DNA from: Candidatus Saccharimonadota bacterium
GTDB taxonomy: Bacteria; Patescibacteriota; Saccharimonadia; Saccharimonadales; JACDBH01
Reading direction: 5' to 3'
DNA length: 48,309 nt
Assembly (NCBI GenBank): GCA_013694995.1
Contig: JACDBH010000003.1
Span: 1-48,309, forward strand
Within the stretch, counting starts at the first letter, position 1. Every line of letters starts with the position of its first letter. The notes beneath the pieces were generated by a model. That model saw only the letters and a list, made by a program, of their open reading frames with translations. It ran no database searches and was not told where the DNA came from. Of this stretch, positions 44,416 to 48,309 are shown in pieces. The position numbers and the translations under genes are program-made.

Positions 44416-45081
44416 TCAACGTAAGACTATATTACGCCGGGCTGGCCGGTTAGGATCCTCTACCTGAGGGGAAGGTACAATATTAACAAGTTCGGGTTTG
44501 ACAAGTCGGTGGACGGCCGCAGAATGGCTGACAACTTTCATTTCGTCTAGCTTTTTAAGTACCGAATTCATTTGTCCTGTAAAACTATGCTTGCCACTGA
44601 CAACCACAAAATCCTCTGTCGGTTCAGGGTGCTGCATGTAGGCTGCCAGCTGCTTGAATTGTTCGACGTCATAGCCGACAGCAAACCTGTCATCCTGTTT
44701 GCGACGATCGCGTTTGGCGTTCCTAATGTAAGCCGTATCAGCATCTACCTGGAACCATACAACAACCGTAGAGGCTTTGTTTTTGCGGGCAACTTCGCGC
44801 AGAATCCTTCGCTGAGATATACGCATGGCGTTCATATCGAATATCACACTAATACCCGCTGTTAAAAATTCTCCGCTCATGTATTCCATAATCCGGTTTA
44901 AGGCAAAGTTTTCTTGTTTGGTAAAACGGGGCTGTTCGAATAACTCGTAACGGATACGGTCTTGCTCAAGGTGGGCTAGTTGAACTGACTCACCAAACTG
45001 ACGAGCAAAATAAGTCTTGCCTGATCCAGGGAAACCATAAAGTAGGAGCAGAAACGGTGTTTGGGGTTGTATCTTCTCCAT
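44416..45081 (-). CDS. P-loop NTPase, AAA_33/zeta-like kinase
   Basis: LLLYGFPGSGKTYFARQFG; VIFDMNAMRISQRRILREVA. Confidence 0.82.
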   Translation of the reverse strand: MEKIQPQTPFLLLLYGFPGSGKTYFARQFGESVQLAHLEQDRIRYELFEQPRFTKQENFALNRIMEYMSGEFLTAGISVIFDMNAMRISQRRILREVARKNKASTVVVWFQVDADTAYIRNAKRDRRKQDDRFAVGYDVEQFKQLAAYMQHPEPTEDFVVVSGKHSFTGQMNSVLKKLDEMKVVSHSAAVHRLVKPELVNIVPSPQVEDPNRPARRNIVLR

Positions 45082-45192
45082 ATCCAGCTATTTTATAACA
45101 GGCTACTGAAAAGATAAAATTTCTCTAAGTGTCTGGTGACAAATTAACAGATATAAGCTATGATATGCTGTGTTTTACTATTGCAAATATAT

Positions 45193-45267
45193 AGGGGCAT
45201 AGTACAACGGTTAGTATAAAGGTCTCCAAAACCTTAGATCGTGGTTCGATTCCACGTGCCCCTGCCA
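45193..45267 (+). tRNA. tRNA-Trp (CCA anticodon), CCA encoded; integration site
   Basis: Acceptor AGGGGCA/TGCCCCT; anticodon arm AAGGT-CTCCAAA-ACCTT; T arm CGTGGTTCGATTCCACG; 3' GCCA. Confidence 0.95.
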
Positions 45268-46803
45268 AGCAGGATAAGACGGCTCATTAGCAGCCACATC
45301 ACTCTGGTCGGACTTCGGTTCGACCTTTTTGTTTCCGTTTGCAATTGATTCACCCAGAGATATAACTAATTGTGCAAGCTCGCTTAGTTCTGTGTGCAGG
45401 CTGTGACCATTCCATGTAATGCTACCGAAGTAAAAGTCTATGATTTCCCGCTTAAGTTCGTTGGTAGACTTCTTGCTTGTGTAGCATTCTTCAGCTTGCG
45501 TACACAGTGAGACTATGCGAACTGCCTTGTCCGACACGTATTCGCTACTCTTATTTAACTTCGATAGTTCTTCTTCGAGTTCGGCAATGGTCAGCTTTAT
45601 GCGCTTGCTGCGCTGTTGGTAATCACTGAGGGTAATTATCTCCTCAAGCCTATCTTCGTACAGGACTTCTAGCTTGCCCTGCTGCACAGCTATTTGTTTT
45701 TCAAGCAGAGACCTATCTGCAATGGTTATGCTGCGTTTTTCCTTGATGTAGTCGGTAAGGCTATCACGTAACCATGCGTATATTTCAGGGTTTTTTGTGG
45801 TAGTGTGTCTAATCACGTCTAGCAGATATGCCTCGGTGTCCTCCTCGCGCGCGTACTTAGCTGGTCTGCAACCTCCATAGCTGTTGCAACGTCCATAGTA
45901 TCGACCTTTCTGAAGCTGCCAGACTATCATTCTGTTGCAGCTGACGCAGTGTACGAACCCCCTCAGCAAGGCTGCATGCTTTTTATATTTAGCTTTTGGC
46001 TCAAGCCCATGCTTCTTCTGCTGCACTGCTTCCCACAATGCTTCATCTATGATGGGCGTTTGCTTGCCCGCAGCTTCCGTGCCATTCCACACGTTAATCC
46101 CAACGTAGAACTTATTATCAAGCATACGGTCAATGGCGTTCTTGTTGACTGGTTTGCCGCGCAAGGACTTTAATCCTAGTTTTGCCACACGTTGCGCCAC
46201 AGCCTCTATCGTTCCATCGGGTGAAGCATACATCTCGAATGCCTTAACGATAAGCGGTGCCTTTTCGTCATCGATTTCATGCAGGTGTTTACCTTCCGTG
46301 ATGACTGTCTTGTATCCCATCGGGGGTTCCTTTGGAAGCCATCCTTGTGTTAGTTTTTCCAGTTGCCCCTTGCGAACTTCCTCGCTTAAGTTGGCTGCTG
46401 CGTTCTTAGCTAGCGTAACTTTCAAGTCCCACATCAAAATGTCCTGCGAACGTGACGAGGTGTTTAGTACCTGACTGTCCTTTACGGAATGCACTTCATT
46501 GGTAGCGCGTAGCTTTAGCCATTCGTCAATCAGGTTATGGTCGTAATAGTTTCTCGTCAGTCGGTCAACTTTCTCGATTACCAAGCATGATATTTTATGC
46601 CTCTTGACGTATTCTAAGCACTCCGTGAACTTTTTCCGCTCCGAGTTGCGTGATGCTGTTTCACTAATTTGGAATACCCGTTTTATACCTATTTCTTTCC
46701 GCTCACAATATTCAGTTAATAGCTTTACTTGCGCGTCCAGGGAGAAACCTTCAAGTTCCTGTGTGCGCGATGACACTCTTGCGAATATAACCCCGTCTTT
46801 CAT
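45211..46803 (-). CDS. Large serine recombinase/integrase (Resolvase + Recombinase + zinc-ribbon + coiled coil)
   Basis: VIFARVSSRTQELEGFSLDAQ, VIEKVDRLTRNYYD, Recombinase domain PPMGYKT...AIDRMLDNKFYVG, HCVSCNRM...GRCNSYGGC. C-terminal tail PAWQGHVESNHDLRFWRPLY is antisense tRNA-Trp. Confidence 0.95.
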   Translation of the reverse strand: MKDGVIFARVSSRTQELEGFSLDAQVKLLTEYCERKEIGIKRVFQISETASRNSERKKFTECLEYVKRHKISCLVIEKVDRLTRNYYDHNLIDEWLKLRATNEVHSVKDSQVLNTSSRSQDILMWDLKVTLAKNAAANLSEEVRKGQLEKLTQGWLPKEPPMGYKTVITEGKHLHEIDDEKAPLIVKAFEMYASPDGTIEAVAQRVAKLGLKSLRGKPVNKNAIDRMLDNKFYVGINVWNGTEAAGKQTPIIDEALWEAVQQKKHGLEPKAKYKKHAALLRGFVHCVSCNRMIVWQLQKGRYYGRCNSYGGCRPAKYAREEDTEAYLLDVIRHTTTKNPEIYAWLRDSLTDYIKEKRSITIADRSLLEKQIAVQQGKLEVLYEDRLEEIITLSDYQQRSKRIKLTIAELEEELSKLNKSSEYVSDKAVRIVSLCTQAEECYTSKKSTNELKREIIDFYFGSITWNGHSLHTELSELAQLVISLGESIANGNKKVEPKSDQSDVAANEPSYPAWQGHVESNHDLRFWRPLY

Positions 46804-46923
46804 GATATGTTTTCCTTTCATTTACTTAATCAAAAACGGACTGCCCCCTTGCACACAACCTACAAAAGCAGATTGATGGGGACAGCCCGTTAAGGCTACC
46901 TGCTTTGGTATTAGGTTGTGTGC
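46803..46923 (-). promoter_or_regulatory. Structured 5' leader of the serine recombinase with a terminator-like helix
   Basis: Stem 1: GCACACAACCTA..CAAAGCAG / CTGCTTTTG..TAGGTTGTGTGC. Stem 2: ACGGGCTGTCCCC / GGGGGCAGTCCGT followed by TTTT. The 5' arm of stem 2 lies in the loop of stem 1. Confidence 0.65.
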
Positions 46924-47069
46924 TCCTCCATTCTATAGTTTTTAAGTTCGCATGAGTAGAGCATGAGCAAAAACTTAGCTATGCGCCTTGCTTTGCTGGC
47001 ATCAATTTCAATGTTTGGGTTCGACTGCTGCAATATTTGCATAAGTCTTTCTTCTTGCTTAAGGTTCAT
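46911..47069 (-). CDS. 52-aa basic helical protein, candidate recombination directionality or regulatory factor
   Basis: MNLKQEERLMQILQQSNPNIEIDASKARRIAKFLLMLYSCELKNYRMEEHTT*; immediately upstream of the recombinase; not in the ORF track. Confidence 0.55.
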   Translation of the reverse strand: MNLKQEERLMQILQQSNPNIEIDASKARRIAKFLLMLYSCELKNYRMEEHTT

Positions 47070-47087
47070 GTACTTATCCTTAGTGGC

Positions 47088-47146
47088 TAACCTACTTCTA
47101 ATAGATAACCTATATAGGTATAAGTCAGTAAGTAGATATTAGGTTA
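47088..47146. repeat. Cluster of TAACCTA/TAGGTTA elements including the palindrome ACCTATATAGGT
   Basis: TAACCTA at 47088-47094 and 47106-47112, TATAGGTA near 47114-47120, TAGGTTA at 47140-47146. Confidence 0.7.
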
Positions 47147-47151
47147 TGTGG

Positions 47152-47598
47152 CTAAAAGTCTAAGTTTTCTAATTCTTTAGCCATGTCGAAGTTGTCAGGG
47201 ACTTCGACCACGGCATCCCCCTTCGGCTTAATTGGTGTGAAGTCTGCTATATCATTCCAGCTAACTGTGTATCCTTCAGCGTATTCATGCATGGTACGGC
47301 TACTCTCGTATGCTTTGTATGCTGCACGTGCTGCTTTGTATACGGCTCTGCGCAGTGGGTTCTGGGTATCGTTAGGGAACTCAACTTGGGGCTTAAACTC
47401 GTTGTCCTTACGGCTTCGGTATGAAGGCATATATACGTCCAACTTATCGGGGTTAGCCCTAGAGGTTGTAACTCGCACGGAGTTGATGTGCATTAAGCTA
47501 TTCCCGATACAGACATTTACTAGACATTGTATGGATGTATTATCTTTGACGTGGTAAACCTTAGCCTTAACTTCTAAAGCATTATCAGCGATTGTCAT
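47152..47598 (-). CDS. SpoVG-like DNA/RNA-binding family protein
   Basis: 'CIGNSLMHINSVRVTTSRANPDKLDVYMPSYRSRKDNEFKPQVEFPND...LRRAVYKAARAAY' matches the SpoVG pattern IxxIRV...GLFVAMPSxRxxxGEFxDIxxP...I..AV...Y. Confidence 0.62.
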   Translation of the reverse strand: MTIADNALEVKAKVYHVKDNTSIQCLVNVCIGNSLMHINSVRVTTSRANPDKLDVYMPSYRSRKDNEFKPQVEFPNDTQNPLRRAVYKAARAAYKAYESSRTMHEYAEGYTVSWNDIADFTPIKPKGDAVVEVPDNFDMAKELENLDF

Positions 47599-47860
47599 GG
47601 CTAACCTCGACAATCTCATTTTTTAATTCAGTTATGTGCTTGAGCAGTTTCATTTCCTGCGCCTCGAAACCCTTAACTGCGTTGAAGTTGAGTATGAACT
47701 GACGCGTATCCACACGTACCCTCAGCTCAAATAAATTATTCAAAGCCTCCTCAAGAGTTTGATAGTACGCCATGATTTTCCACTGTTTACCTTTACTGCG
47801 GGAAAGCTTATATCCTCCCACATACGAAGTAATCTTGTAGTTTGCAATTAGTAGTGTCAT
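47585..47860 (-). CDS. Phage/ICE-like hypothetical protein (91 aa)
   Basis: MTLLIANYKITSYVGGYKLSRSKGKQWKIMAYYQTLEEALNNLFELRVR; overlaps the SpoVG-like start. Confidence 0.55.
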   Translation of the reverse strand: MTLLIANYKITSYVGGYKLSRSKGKQWKIMAYYQTLEEALNNLFELRVRVDTRQFILNFNAVKGFEAQEMKLLKHITELKNEIVEVSHDNR

Positions 47861-48006
47861 TTACGACCTTTCCACTTAAATTAATAGGTGGGTCATAAGC
47901 TAAAGGAGGTGACCCAGCACCCTCTAGCTCTCAGTTGCATCCATGACTGCAACTAGTATTACTGTATGGCTATTAGCAAATTAATTTCTGACGAATAAAA
48001 ACATTA

Positions 48007-48309
48007 TTATTTGTCCGCCCTTTCGAGGAGCATACGGTCTCCCTCATCACCTTCAATGTATTTCATAAACTCATAAGCAAAATCAGTAAGTGTCCATGTC
48101 ATGCCGCCGCTGCCGCCCCAGCCACCAGCATCTTGAAAATATGTACTCGCCAAACCAAGATAAACTAATTCGCCAACTGGAGCATTATATTGGTTCCGTA
48201 TTTGCTGTTCTACCTCCATTAATTTGAACTGTTCTTTATCGGGAATATCTTTCGCATCACTTACTCCGTAAAGTTTCTTCATTTTTGCACCACTCGGGCT
48301 GTACATATC
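48007..48309 (-). CDS. Hypothetical protein, possibly 5'-truncated by the window edge
   Basis: Frame open to the window end; GGWGGSGGMTWTLTDFAYEFMKYIEGDEGDRMLLERADK. Confidence 0.45.
   Translation of the reverse strand, partial: DMYSPSGAKMKKLYGVSDAKDIPDKEQFKLMEVEQQIRNQYNAPVGELVYLGLASTYFQDAGGWGGSGGMTWTLTDFAYEFMKYIEGDEGDRMLLERADK

Larger units (their letters stand above)
45211..48309. mobile_element. Integrative element at the 3' end of tRNA-Trp (distal end outside the window)
   Basis: Serine recombinase abutting and overlapping tRNA-Trp, followed by small phage/ICE-like same-strand ORFs; no housekeeping genes after 45267. Confidence 0.75.

Overview
This 48.3 kb window reads as the chromosome of a small-genome bacterium, most consistent with Candidatus Saccharibacteria/Patescibacteria (CPR). 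That placement is an inference from gene content and order, not a search result. (1) The left ~17 kb is accessory or surface-related. It holds a truncated giant adhesin made of tandem SpaA/CnaB-like repeats, a sortase, and a tRNA-Gln locus followed by repeated copies of its own 3' end. It also holds an SF2 helicase with about five C-terminal HTH-like repeats, two pseudopilin-like proteins, a response regulator, a flippase-like membrane protein, a DEAD-box RNA helicase, a signal-less Cu/Zn SOD and a VanY-like carboxypeptidase. (2) The middle is largely housekeeping. Here are an alpha/beta hydrolase, two GT4 glycosyltransferases, an AI-2E exporter, cysS, a DHH phosphoesterase, recR, ybaB, a GT39-like protein, dnaB, dnaX, a CDP-alcohol phosphatidyltransferase-like gene, rplL/rplJ, a Tmk-ThyX-ThyX fusion next to dcd, rplA, rplK, a sigma-70 factor, nusG and secE. 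(3) The right end has a GT2, a PAS histidine kinase, a YgjP-like metallopeptidase and a P-loop kinase. It then enters an integrated element at tRNA-Trp whose large serine recombinase reads its own C-terminus out of the antisense strand of the tRNA. The strongest candidates for something new are: the structured, pseudoknot-capable terminator leader plus AGGTTA operator array controlling the tRNA-Trp recombinase; a complete attenuator in front of rplJL; the Tmk-ThyX-ThyX fusion whose two ThyX halves each keep only part of the signature motif; the helicase-HTH array; a likely two-protein adhesin with an internal signal peptide; and widespread leaderless-promoter geometry. All calls come from reading the sequence and the supplied ORFs. 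No database searches, folding or structure prediction were run.
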